Shown here piece by piece: positions 36,749-44,271 of a DNA stretch of 64,000 nucleotides. The notes below the pieces were generated by a model, which saw only the letters and a program-made list of their open reading frames with translations, was not told the origin of the DNA and ran no database searches. Within the stretch, counting starts at the first letter, position 1; each line of letters starts with the position of its first letter. The DNA is taken from the NCBI GenBank assembly GCA_041751955.1, contig JBGSIB010000002.1:25877-89876 (forward strand), read 5' to 3'. The stretch is from UBA2040 sp041751955. GTDB lineage: Bacteria; Bacteroidota; Bacteroidia; Flavobacteriales_D; Crocinitomicaceae. The translations under genes and the position numbers were made by a program.

Positions 36749-38071
36749 CTAATACTCCATCGTCATCACGCGTTCCGTCGAACCATCACTGTACACATAA
36801 ATAAGTGGCGTATTGGGCACAAATTGTGTTTCACGACCGAGTAAATCGACAATTTTCACCAATTCTTTTTGGGTTTTGGTCAGTTCTTCTAGTCCAGTAA
36901 AATCAATTAAAGTACAAGCAGAAGTAGTGAAACAACCTTGTACTGTGATTTGCACGGCGTAATTTCCACCAAGTGTTGGATTGAAGGATTGATTTACTTC
37001 TCCTGAAATAGGAGCGAAGGCATTATCGCAATCAAGCCATTGGTAGGCGGCAACAAGTTGATTGGCGGTGATTGTTCCGCCACTTACGCTTACCGTATTA
37101 TCAATAGTTGGGTTAATTACGTTTTGCGTCTGTGTAGAGACGTTTCCGTTTCCATCATCAAAAGTCCAAGTAATGGTTGAATTTCCAGGGGTTTGAATAG
37201 GAAGCGATGAGTTTGTCGTTCCAGTTATTACACCAGCGCAGTTGTCGGTCGCAGTTGGTTGCGTTCCTGACGTAGCTTGGCATAAATTGGTCAAATCGGG
37301 CAATTGAGCAAGATTTGGAACGGGTGCCGTAATATCGTCAATGGTCACGTTTTGTGTTTGCGATGTTATGTTTCCTGCACCGTCATCATAAGACCATGTA
37401 ATTTGCGTATTGCCTTGTGTGGTAATTGGAAAGCTTACATTCGGAACGCCGTTGACAACTGTTCCACAAGAATTTGTAGCAGTAGGAGGAGTACCAGCGC
37501 TGACAGAACATTGCCCGGTTAAATCTGGCAATTGAGCCACATCTGCAAGAATAGACGTGGGCGTGCAGCCAGAGATAATAGCGATTTCAAAATAAAAATC
37601 CGTTGAGGTTAATGCTGAACCGTCTTGCCACGCGTGTCCGCCCGCATATTGGCTTCCTGTCGTAAAACGAAAATTTAAAGTTGTAGCCGTAAAGCGGAAA
37701 GAATATTGATTGCCAGAAACCAAAGGCAAAGTACCCGTAATGTCAATGTTGATAGGCTGGCCTGAGGCTGATACAGTGATAGAAGGATAGGCTTGCGTAT
37801 AAACGGGTGTTCCGTTAGAAACATTGCCATTGTAGACATTCAAGGTTGCTCCTGGCAAAGTTCCTGCCTCCGAAGAAGTCAATTGAAAATAGTCCATGTT
37901 ACCACTGCACGTTGCGGTGAAACTTTGTACATAATCGTAAGTACCTGAGTTATTTGTACTATTAAAAGTAGCTGGTGTATTGGCAATTGTACATTGCGCT
38001 TCGACAGTGATACTTGAGAACATGACGAGGAATAGCAACAAAAATTTCAAATTAAGTAATGTTTTGGTCAT
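36749..38071 (-). CDS. Secreted protein with HYR-like repeats and a non-canonical C-terminal tail
   Basis: 440 residues. Signal peptide ends at TVEAQ. An N-terminal beta-sandwich (about 25-170) precedes two repeats beginning QLPDLTGQC and QLPDLTNLC. Each has a TATNSCG or TATDNCAG motif and a DDGAGN or DDGNGN block, as in HYR/Ig-like repeats. A further Ig-like module with YQWLDCDNAF follows. The end, ELVKIVDLLGRET to NTPLIYVYSDG and then STERVMTMEY, lacks the PNP motif of type A sorting domains but resembles tails seen on other exported Crocinitomicaceae-type proteins. Probably cell-surface or released. Confidence 0.7.
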   Translation of the reverse strand: MTKTLLNLKFLLLFLVMFSSITVEAQCTIANTPATFNSTNNSGTYDYVQSFTATCSGNMDYFQLTSSEAGTLPGATLNVYNGNVSNGTPVYTQAYPSITVSASGQPINIDITGTLPLVSGNQYSFRFTATTLNFRFTTGSQYAGGHAWQDGSALTSTDFYFEIAIISGCTPTSILADVAQLPDLTGQCSVSAGTPPTATNSCGTVVNGVPNVSFPITTQGNTQITWSYDDGAGNITSQTQNVTIDDITAPVPNLAQLPDLTNLCQATSGTQPTATDNCAGVITGTTNSSLPIQTPGNSTITWTFDDGNGNVSTQTQNVINPTIDNTVSVSGGTITANQLVAAYQWLDCDNAFAPISGEVNQSFNPTLGGNYAVQITVQGCFTTSACTLIDFTGLEELTKTQKELVKIVDLLGRETQFVPNTPLIYVYSDGSTERVMTMEY

Positions 38072-38252
38072 AGTATATAGTATTAAATTCTTGACAAGAT
38101 AATTTATTTTTCTAGAATGCGGAAGACTTTTTTGGAGTGATTTGTATAAATCTGTTCAATGGATTGAGAATGGTTAAACTTTTTACATCCTCAATCGACA
38201 ATATTCAATAGCCTTGAAATTTTAATGGTCTTAATTAGAAAAAATCCACCCC

Positions 38253-38300
38253 ACAAAAAAAGCCTCCCAATTTCCGACATCCATCGGAGCTAGAAGGCTC
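38253..38300 (-). terminator. Rho-independent terminator downstream of sucC
   Basis: On the minus strand a long interrupted stem with base AGCCT/AGGCT (outer pairs 38261-38265 with 38294-38299) and inner TCCGA/TCGGA is followed by seven or eight Ts (plus-strand As 38254-38261). It lies between sucC and the HYR-repeat gene. Confidence 0.6.
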
Positions 38301-38340
38301 TCTTTAAAAATATTAAATTCTGTACTTTATTTCACTCTGA

Positions 38341-38468
38341 CTTCGACTTCGCCCTGCCTTCGTGCCTTTGGCAGACAGGTCAGTCGTCGTGTTAATAATA
38401 ACTCGAAGCTCAGCCGAAAAGTAGGCTGACCTGCCTACGTGTCTTTGGCAGGCGGGGCGTAGCCGAAG
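38341..38468. repeat. Composite palindromic repeat abutting the sucC stop codon
   Basis: Two direct 27-base units (38353-38379 and 38430-38456, 23 of 27 identical, starting CCTGCCT and containing TTTGGCAG) each hold a small CTGCC/GGCAG inverted repeat. Outer 18-base arms (38341-38358 and 38451-38468) are inverted copies with 15 of 18 matches, so the whole can fold into one long hairpin. The middle holds CAGCC/GGCTG. It resembles dispersed REP-like elements of Bacteroidota (from memory). Confidence 0.7.
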
Positions 38469-38469
38469 C

Positions 38470-39681
38470 CTACGCTAAAACCTCAGCCACTTTATCAGCA
38501 GCTTCTTGCAACAAAACAGCAGAATGTACATTCAAGCCTGATTCGTCGATGATTTTTTTCGCTTCTACTGCATTGGTTCCTTGCAAACGAACGATGATAG
38601 GAACGGGAATACTACCCATGTTTTTGTAGGCGTCTACAACTCCTTGAGCAACGCGATCGCATCGAACAATTCCACCAAAAATATTGATCAAAATAGCTTT
38701 TACATTCGGGTCTTTCAAAATGATATGGAAAGCTTTTTCAACGCGTTCAGCATCTGCTGTTCCTCCCACGTCCAAGAAATTCGCTGGATTTCCGCCTGAC
38801 AATTTGATGATGTCCATTGTCGCCATCGCCAAACCTGCTCCGTTGACCATACAAGCTACGTTTCCGTCTAATTTCACGAAGTTCAATCCTGCTTCGTCAG
38901 CCTCAACTTCCGTCGGATCTTCTTCTGTTTTGTCGCGCATGGCTGCGTAGTCTGGGTGACGAAACAAAGCGTTTCCATCCAAAGTTACTTTCGCATCAAC
39001 AGCAATAATTTTATTATCCGATGTTTTCAAAACCGGGTTGATTTCAAACATAGCGGCATCGCATCCAAGGTATGCAGCGTACAAAGATGAAATGAATTTT
39101 GTCATTTGTTTGAAAGCTTCACCACTCAAACCTAGATTGAAGGCAATTTTTCTAGTTTGAAAACCTTGCAAACCAACACGTGGATCAATTACTTCTTTGT
39201 GAATCAAATGCGGCGTGTGTTCAGCAACATGTTCGATTTCCATTCCACCTTCCGTAGAATAAACGATGACATTTCTACCTTTTTCGCGGTCCAAAAGAAC
39301 CGACATATAAAACTCTGAAGTTTCTGTTTCACCCGGATAATAAACATCCTCAGCCAACAAAACTTTATTTACTTTTTTACCAACACCGTTTGTTTGTGCT
39401 GTTTCCAAATGACCACCAAGGATACCTTTTACTTTCTCCTCAACTTGGTCAATTCCTTTTGCTAAAACAACACCATGAGAACCCGTTTCAGCAACAAGAC
39501 CTTTCCCACGACCACCTGCATGAATCTGAGCCTTAACAACGTACCAACTCGTACCTGTTTCTTCCGTCAGTTGTTTTGCCGATGCTACAGCATCTTCTAC
39601 ATTTTCAACGACAACGCCTCTTTGAATGGCCACGCCGTACTTGCTTAAAATCGATTTTCCTTGATATTCGTGTAAGTTCAT
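38470..39681 (-). CDS. sucC: Succinate-CoA ligase (ADP-forming) subunit beta
   Basis: 403 residues. ATP-grasp domain starting MNLHEYQGKSILSKYGV, with the nucleotide-binding HAGGRGKGL, FEINPVL, DAKVTLDGNALFR and the C-terminal CoA-ligase domain with GGTADAERVEKAF and NIFGGIVRCD. It makes succinate and ATP from succinyl-CoA in the TCA cycle, working with SucD, which is not in the window. The stop codon TAG lies 2 bases from the palindromic repeat, so the repeat forms the gene's immediate 3' flank. Confidence 0.95.
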   Translation of the reverse strand: MNLHEYQGKSILSKYGVAIQRGVVVENVEDAVASAKQLTEETGTSWYVVKAQIHAGGRGKGLVAETGSHGVVLAKGIDQVEEKVKGILGGHLETAQTNGVGKKVNKVLLAEDVYYPGETETSEFYMSVLLDREKGRNVIVYSTEGGMEIEHVAEHTPHLIHKEVIDPRVGLQGFQTRKIAFNLGLSGEAFKQMTKFISSLYAAYLGCDAAMFEINPVLKTSDNKIIAVDAKVTLDGNALFRHPDYAAMRDKTEEDPTEVEADEAGLNFVKLDGNVACMVNGAGLAMATMDIIKLSGGNPANFLDVGGTADAERVEKAFHIILKDPNVKAILINIFGGIVRCDRVAQGVVDAYKNMGSIPVPIIVRLQGTNAVEAKKIIDESGLNVHSAVLLQEAADKVAEVLA

Positions 39682-39700
39682 CTTGTGTTTTTTTGACGGT

Positions 39701-39708
39701 CAAAAGTA
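39701..39708 (-). promoter_or_regulatory. -7 box TACTTTTG upstream of sucC
   Basis: Minus-strand match to TAnnTTTG, 19 bases before the sucC ATG at 39681. No -33 TTG at standard spacing. Confidence 0.4.
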
Positions 39709-39837
39709 CGGTTAATTTTCTGAAGAAAAAGGGTCGTTTTCAATTTTTATAGCATCATTTTGTCCCTGTTCTCATTTTATTAATTACTTTCGAAACGCTT
39801 ATCTGTATGGCGCTCTCCTTTAAATAACGACTTTAGA

Positions 39838-41121
39838 ATGAAACCGAATAAATTCTCTCCCCGTTTTCTTTTGTGTTCAGTTGTAGTTGTATGTGTTGGT
39901 TTTTCCTGCTTTGCAGAAGGTTATTCCTTTTCTAAATCAAATCCGCCGGAGATAATCTCGAACAAGGCAAATATCCAATCCCTTCCCAGTGTTAAAAAGG
40001 ACAGTTTGCTCCTAAAACAAAACGCTGGTCTACAATATTTTGATTCTTTAAATAGGGCTCAAGAGAAAGCTTTCCGCCAGCAACGCAATGAATTGATTAT
40101 TTTGAAGGGTGATTTGAAAAAGGAAGGTTTTAAATTGACCTCTTTGGCTGAAGAAATGAGCCGTCAAAGAACCATGCGTACCCTTTTGGGATTGGTACTG
40201 CTGTTGACACTTGCTTTCATCTACACGTTGATCCGAAATTCACGATCGAAACAGAAGTATTTGAATTTATTAGAGGCAGAAAAAGTGCAAGTTTCACTTC
40301 AAAAAGAATTGGTTTCAGAGCAGAAAGAGCGCACGGAAAAAGCCTTGGCCAATTTAACGGATAGTATTCGCTATGCTATGCGTATCCAGAATGCAGTATT
40401 GACTGACCCCCAGCGAATTGCCGAAATGTTGGGTAGTGAGTTTTTTATTTTTTTCAAACCAAAAGATATTGTATCGGGTGATTTTTACTTTGTGGAGAAA
40501 AAAGGTGATTGGTTTATTGTTGCGGTGGCAGATTGCACGGGACACGGTGTTCCAGGTGCCTTGTTGAGCATGTTGGCTATCACTATGCTGAATGATATTA
40601 TTTTGAAGAAAGAGGAACTACAGGCTAGTGAAATTTTGAATGAATTGCGTGAAAAAATGGTGGTTGCCATGAAGCAAAATGACTTGCTGAACGACCAAAA
40701 TGACGGTTTAGATATCACGCTTTTGTTGTTGAATAAAAAAGAAATGAAAGGGCAATGGTCGGGTGCCAATACTCCGCTTTGGCTTATAGATAATGAAAAC
40801 AAGGCACTGAGAGAAATCAAGGCAGATAAGCGCCCAATTGGTGATTATCCAGACATGAAGTTATTTACCAATCACGAATTTAAAATTCAAAAAGGAGAGA
40901 AGTTCTATTTGCTTTCGGATGGATATGCCGATCAATTTGGAGGTCCAAATGGTAAAAAATTCCTGAAAAGTAAACTAAAGAAAGAGTTGTTTTTACAGGC
41001 AAAATTACCGATGAACGAGCAAAAGAAACATTTGAGTGACACATTTGTTGAGTGGATTTCCACCAACGGAAACGAGGTGGAGCAAGTGGATGACATAACG
41101 GTTTTTGGAATCGAAATTTAA
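39838..41121 (+). CDS. Membrane-anchored SpoIIE/PP2C-type serine phosphatase
   Basis: 427 residues. An N-terminal hydrophobic signal (FLLCSVVVVCVGFSCFA), an extracytoplasmic stretch with coiled coil, one membrane helix at about 117-136 (LLGLVLLLTLAFIYTLI), another coiled coil, then the phosphatase domain. Metal-binding motifs: SGDFYFVE, ADCTGHGVPGALLSM and QVDDITVFGIEI. Such proteins usually dephosphorylate anti-sigma antagonists or STAS proteins. It lies 70 bases upstream of an ECF sigma gene on the same strand, so it could feed into that regulon, though a separate promoter motif intervenes. Confidence 0.83.
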   Translation: MKPNKFSPRFLLCSVVVVCVGFSCFAEGYSFSKSNPPEIISNKANIQSLPSVKKDSLLLKQNAGLQYFDSLNRAQEKAFRQQRNELIILKGDLKKEGFKLTSLAEEMSRQRTMRTLLGLVLLLTLAFIYTLIRNSRSKQKYLNLLEAEKVQVSLQKELVSEQKERTEKALANLTDSIRYAMRIQNAVLTDPQRIAEMLGSEFFIFFKPKDIVSGDFYFVEKKGDWFIVAVADCTGHGVPGALLSMLAITMLNDIILKKEELQASEILNELREKMVVAMKQNDLLNDQNDGLDITLLLLNKKEMKGQWSGANTPLWLIDNENKALREIKADKRPIGDYPDMKLFTNHEFKIQKGEKFYLLSDGYADQFGGPNGKKFLKSKLKKELFLQAKLPMNEQKKHLSDTFVEWISTNGNEVEQVDDITVFGIEI

Positions 41122-41129
41122 TAGTCCGA

Positions 41130-41154
41130 GAAGGAATTCGTTAAGAAAATCGTC
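41130..41154 (+). promoter_or_regulatory. Candidate ECF promoter 1 (GAAGGAAT-N13-CGTC) upstream of the sigma gene
   Basis: GAAGGAAT at 41130-41137, exactly 13 bases, then CGTC at 41151-41154, followed by CA and ACAAA. It lies 37 bases before the sigma ATG. GGAA(T/C) and CGTC are typical ECF -35 and -10 cores, though the spacer is shorter than the usual 15-17. Confidence 0.6.
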
Positions 41155-41191
41155 CAACAAAAAAAAGCGCTATATACAGGTTTCATCATAA

Positions 41192-41737
41192 ATGACGGAC
41201 AAAGATTTCCTTGAAATTTACGGGCAAAACAAAGGTTTGGTCTTTCGATTGGCCTTGAGTTATGTTCGGAATATTGAAGAAGCCGAAGATATTACCCAAG
41301 AAGTTTTCGTGAAGGTTTTTGAAAAATTGAGTCAATTTAAAGGTAATTCTCAACTGAAAACATGGATTTACAAAATCACGACCACCACAACTTTAGATTT
41401 TATCAAAGCAAAAAAGCGAAAAAAACGATTCGGCATCGTGCGTTCGCTTTTTCAGGATGATGGGCAAGCCATGGACATACGTGATAGTTCGTCACATCCT
41501 GGAGTGCAATTTGAAAACCAAGAACTTTCCAAATATCTTTTTGCGGCCATCGATCAATTGGCTGAACCTCAGCGAACCGCTTACTATTTTTCGCAGGTGG
41601 AAGGAATGGGAAATATTGAAATAGCGCAAATAATGGAGAAAAGCGTTGGCGCCACAGAATCTTTGTTGCAAAGGGCAAAATTGAATTTAAAAAGCCAGCT
41701 CGGCGATTTTTACGATGAATATAGAAGGAATACATAA
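41192..41737 (+). CDS. ECF-type RNA polymerase sigma factor
   Basis: 181 residues. Region 2 contains LALSYVRNIEEAEDITQEVFVKV and LKTWIYKI. A basic linker (KAKKRKKRFG) leads to region 4 with LAEPQRTAYYFSQVEGMGNI and a helix-turn-helix EIAQIMEKSVGATESLLQRAK. Group 4 sigma-70 factor. It is followed after 24 bases by a small single-pass membrane protein fitting an anti-sigma factor. A shared motif upstream suggests it drives its own promoter. Confidence 0.9.
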   Translation: MTDKDFLEIYGQNKGLVFRLALSYVRNIEEAEDITQEVFVKVFEKLSQFKGNSQLKTWIYKITTTTTLDFIKAKKRKKRFGIVRSLFQDDGQAMDIRDSSSHPGVQFENQELSKYLFAAIDQLAEPQRTAYYFSQVEGMGNIEIAQIMEKSVGATESLLQRAKLNLKSQLGDFYDEYRRNT

Positions 41738-41748
41738 AGATAGTCGTC
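41724..41748 (+). promoter_or_regulatory. Candidate ECF promoter 2 (GAAGGAAT-N13-CGTC) before the putative anti-sigma gene
   Basis: GAAGGAAT at 41724-41731, 13 bases, CGTC at 41745-41748. It overlaps the end of the sigma gene and lies only 13 bases before ATG 41762. A transcript from it would have a very short leader, or serve mainly the genes further down. Confidence 0.55.
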
Positions 41749-41761
41749 TATTAAAACAGAA

Positions 41762-42052
41762 ATGATGAAAAAAGAACAGTGGATAGAAAAAGTAGTCGAT
41801 AGCGCTAAAGGAACAAATACCTTGGAGCCATCAGATTCTGTGTATGCTAAGATTCAAGAAAGAATCCATGCTGTAAAAGAATATACTTTCACAAAAAGCC
41901 AATTTATTGGGATTGCTGCAGCCATACTTATTTTGATTTCAGTAAATATCGTTTTGGTAGCACGATCCAATTCAACGAATAAAACTACGGAAGCACAAAC
42001 TTTGGTGAACCAATTTGATTCTTCTACTTCAGACAATTTATATACTTTATGA
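41762..42052 (+). CDS. Small single-pass membrane protein, putative anti-sigma factor
   Basis: 96 residues. An N-terminal cytoplasmic helical part (about 1-45), one membrane helix (FIGIAAAILILISVNIVLVA, about 48-67) and a short polar periplasmic tail. No zinc-binding HxxxCxxC is present. Position directly after the ECF gene and topology suggest an anti-sigma factor, but this is inferred from context. Its stop overlaps the next ATG by four bases. ATG 41765 is an alternative start. Confidence 0.6.
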   Translation: MMKKEQWIEKVVDSAKGTNTLEPSDSVYAKIQERIHAVKEYTFTKSQFIGIAAAILILISVNIVLVARSNSTNKTTEAQTLVNQFDSSTSDNLYTL

Positions 42053-42516
42053 TGAAAAAAGTCAAAACATTACAGATCATAGTGGTGGTATTGGTTCTTT
42101 TGAATCTTTCCTTCTTGGTCTTTCACTACTTTATCGCTCGCCCGCACCATATAGGTCCGAAAGGTATCAAGGAAATAGTGAAAAAAGAGTTGCATTTTAA
42201 CGAAGAGCAATCAAAAGCCTATGAAAAGCTGGTGAAAAAACATCATCAGGCCATGCAAAAATTGGAAAAAGAAAAAGTCAATACCAAGCGCGAATTGTAT
42301 CTTATGCTTGACGATAAAAACGAAGCTTCAGAAAAGCAAAAGGAATTAATAGCCTACCTCGGGAATCTTCAAACTGAGATTGAAGGGACAAATTACAATC
42401 ATTTTGAAGATATCTTTGAGCTCTGTAAACCCGATCAGCGGCAATATTTCAAAAAGCTTCAAAAAAGATTAGCTGAATTGTTCGACAAGCATGGTCCACC
42501 AAGAAAAAAGAAATAA
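42049..42516 (+). CDS. Spy/CpxP/ZraP-like periplasmic helical protein
   Basis: 155 residues. One N-terminal hydrophobic segment (signal anchor, about 8-29) followed by an all-helical, Lys/Glu-rich domain: ELHFNEEQSKAYEKLVKKHH, MQKLEKEKVNTKRELYLML, FELCKPDQRQYFKKLQKRL. Helix pairs containing such a LTxxQ-like segment are typical of the CpxP/Spy/ZraP periplasmic chaperone and metal-sensing family (match by pattern). The C-terminus is basic. Within the ECF operon it may sense or buffer envelope stress or metal. Confidence 0.7.
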   Translation: MMKKVKTLQIIVVVLVLLNLSFLVFHYFIARPHHIGPKGIKEIVKKELHFNEEQSKAYEKLVKKHHQAMQKLEKEKVNTKRELYLMLDDKNEASEKQKELIAYLGNLQTEIEGTNYNHFEDIFELCKPDQRQYFKKLQKRLAELFDKHGPPRKKK

Positions 42517-43181
42517 TGCCTCGTTTCATCCTATTTCTGGTTTTGTATTCATTTTCGGCTTTCAGTCAAAAGGAGGCGCAACTCCATTTTGAATTTACTT
42601 TCTTCGACCAAGCCTTGCATAAAGATGTTTGGTATGTCACGCAATATGGCGATTCCGTTCAAATCGACAAATTCCAGTTTTTCGTCAGTCTTCCGGCTGC
42701 GAATGAAAAGGAAATCACACTAGAAAAGGTTCATTTGGTAGATTGGTTAGACAGTTCTACCTACCATTGGAATGTTCCTTTGAATGAAAAAAAGGAATTG
42801 ATTTTCACCTTGGGATTGGATTCCATCTATCACGTTTCTAGCGTCATGGAAGGCGATTTGAATCCAGCTAAAGGAATGTATTGGGCTTGGCAGAGTGGCT
42901 ATATTCAACTTAAAATTGAAGGAAGAAGTCCCAGTTGCGATACGAGAAAAAATAAGTTTCAGTATCATTTGGGCGGCTATCTCGATCCTTTTTGTGTGGC
43001 GCAAACCTTGAATTTTGGTCAATTTGAAGCGTCAGATGTTAAAGTTACCGTTGATCTTTTTACGTTTTTCCGATTATTGGATATAGCCAAAACACCAGAA
43101 ATTATGGTTCCTGGAAAAAATGCCGTGAAACAGATGAAAAATGCAGGCGAAATAATGTCCATTCCTTCTCTAGAAAAATGA
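42516..43181 (+). CDS. mbnP: MbnP-like periplasmic copper-binding protein
   Basis: 221 residues with a signal peptide ending FSAFSQ. It has the MbnP-family beta-sandwich signature: an HFEFTFF first strand, QIDKFQFFVS, GDLNPAKGMYWAWQSGYIQL at about 113-132, and a Cys pair (141, 160). In studied MbnP proteins a Trp is oxidised to kynurenine by MbnH and contributes to copper binding; Trp123 or Trp125 are the candidates here. Its ATG overlaps the previous stop (TAATG) and its stop overlaps the MbnH start, so the pair is translationally coupled. No methanobactin peptide gene is seen. Confidence 0.78.
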   Translation: MPRFILFLVLYSFSAFSQKEAQLHFEFTFFDQALHKDVWYVTQYGDSVQIDKFQFFVSLPAANEKEITLEKVHLVDWLDSSTYHWNVPLNEKKELIFTLGLDSIYHVSSVMEGDLNPAKGMYWAWQSGYIQLKIEGRSPSCDTRKNKFQYHLGGYLDPFCVAQTLNFGQFEASDVKVTVDLFTFFRLLDIAKTPEIMVPGKNAVKQMKNAGEIMSIPSLEK

Positions 43182-44224
43182 AAAAAATAAGTTTTGTTTC
43201 TCTTTTTTTACTCTTGACCTTATCTTTCATGTGGCTGAAGAAAAAGGACAATCCCCTTATTTCAGAGTGGACAAAAAAATGGCCAAAACCCACGTATAAT
43301 TTTGATCAAAATCCAATTACGGAAGATGGTTTTCAATTGGGGCGGATGCTTTTTTACGATCCGATTTTATCCCGCGACAGCACAATTTCCTGTGCCAGTT
43401 GTCATTTGCAAGCCACTGGATTTGCGCATGTAGACCACGACCTAAGCCACGGAATTGATGGAAGAATCGGGATTCGTAGCGCCATGACTTTGATGAATTT
43501 AGCTTGGAGTCAATCGTTCATGTGGGATGGAGGCGTTATCAATCTCGACCGACAAGCTATTGCTCCTATAACGGCACACGATGAAATGGACGAAGATTTG
43601 AATAATGTCATGGCAAAACTGAATAGGTCAAAAAGGTATCAAAAGGCTTTTCATCAGGTATTTAGCGAAGAAGCGACCGTTCAAAATATGCTGTTCGCAC
43701 TTTCTCAATTTGAACTCAGTTTGGTTTCTGCCAACTCAAAATACGATCAATACAAAAGAGGGGAGAAGTCGGCCATGTTCACCCAGCAAGAAAAGAATGG
43801 ATTAAAGCTTTTCACAAAACATTGTTCTTCTTGTCATACAGCCCCACTTTTTACAAATCAAAAATTCAAAAATAATGCATTAACCCTTGACGAGAATTTG
43901 AAAGACATCGGCCGGATGAAAATCACCAACCTTTCTAAAGATTCACTGCTCTTTAAAGTGCCCACACTTCGGAATATAAAATTTACTTTTCCGTACATGC
44001 ATGATGGTCGTTTTGCGACTTTGCGTGAGGTGATGAATCATTATTCGAAGGGAATTCACGATTCACCAACTTTATCCGAAGAGTTGAAAAAGGGAATAAA
44101 ATTGAGCGAAGAAAACAAAACAGATCTCATCGCCTTTTTACACACCTTAACCGATACTGAATTTCTTTTTAATCCACGATTTTTATATCCACGAGAGAAT
44201 TATTTCGAATCGTCGAAGGAATAG
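43178..44224 (+). CDS. mbnH: MbnH-like diheme cytochrome c peroxidase/MauG-family enzyme
   Basis: 348 residues. N-terminal signal/anchor (about 4-20). Two heme c motifs, CASCH at 72-76 and CSSCH at 216-220, with the MauG-type arrangement and the conserved GRDSTISC-like and PTLRNIKFTFPYMHDGRF blocks. MbnH/MauG enzymes form a bis-Fe(IV) state and oxidise protein tryptophans. Here the likely substrate is the MbnP protein encoded immediately upstream (4-base overlap). A stand-alone cytochrome c peroxidase is the alternative. Confidence 0.85.
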   Translation: MKKISFVSLFLLLTLSFMWLKKKDNPLISEWTKKWPKPTYNFDQNPITEDGFQLGRMLFYDPILSRDSTISCASCHLQATGFAHVDHDLSHGIDGRIGIRSAMTLMNLAWSQSFMWDGGVINLDRQAIAPITAHDEMDEDLNNVMAKLNRSKRYQKAFHQVFSEEATVQNMLFALSQFELSLVSANSKYDQYKRGEKSAMFTQQEKNGLKLFTKHCSSCHTAPLFTNQKFKNNALTLDENLKDIGRMKITNLSKDSLLFKVPTLRNIKFTFPYMHDGRFATLREVMNHYSKGIHDSPTLSEELKKGIKLSEENKTDLIAFLHTLTDTEFLFNPRFLYPRENYFESSKE

Positions 44225-44239
44225 CAAGTAAAAATCGTC
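44215..44239 (+). promoter_or_regulatory. Candidate ECF promoter 3 (GAAGGAAT-N13-CGTC) before the YHYH gene
   Basis: GAAGGAAT at 44215-44222, 13 bases, CGTC at 44236-44239, then TT and ACAAA as in copy 1. It overlaps the mbnH stop and lies 32 bases before ATG 44272. Confidence 0.6.
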
Positions 44240-44271
44240 TTACAAACATTAAAACTTAAAATCGAATAACA

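Noticed and set aside
36608..36844. Short plus-strand ORF downstream of the HYR-repeat gene
   Set aside because: Mostly antisense to the end of that gene, no features.
41600..41607. Fourth GAAGGAAT octamer inside the sigma gene
   Set aside because: No CGTC after 13 bases; used as a negative control, as was the octamer at 55869.
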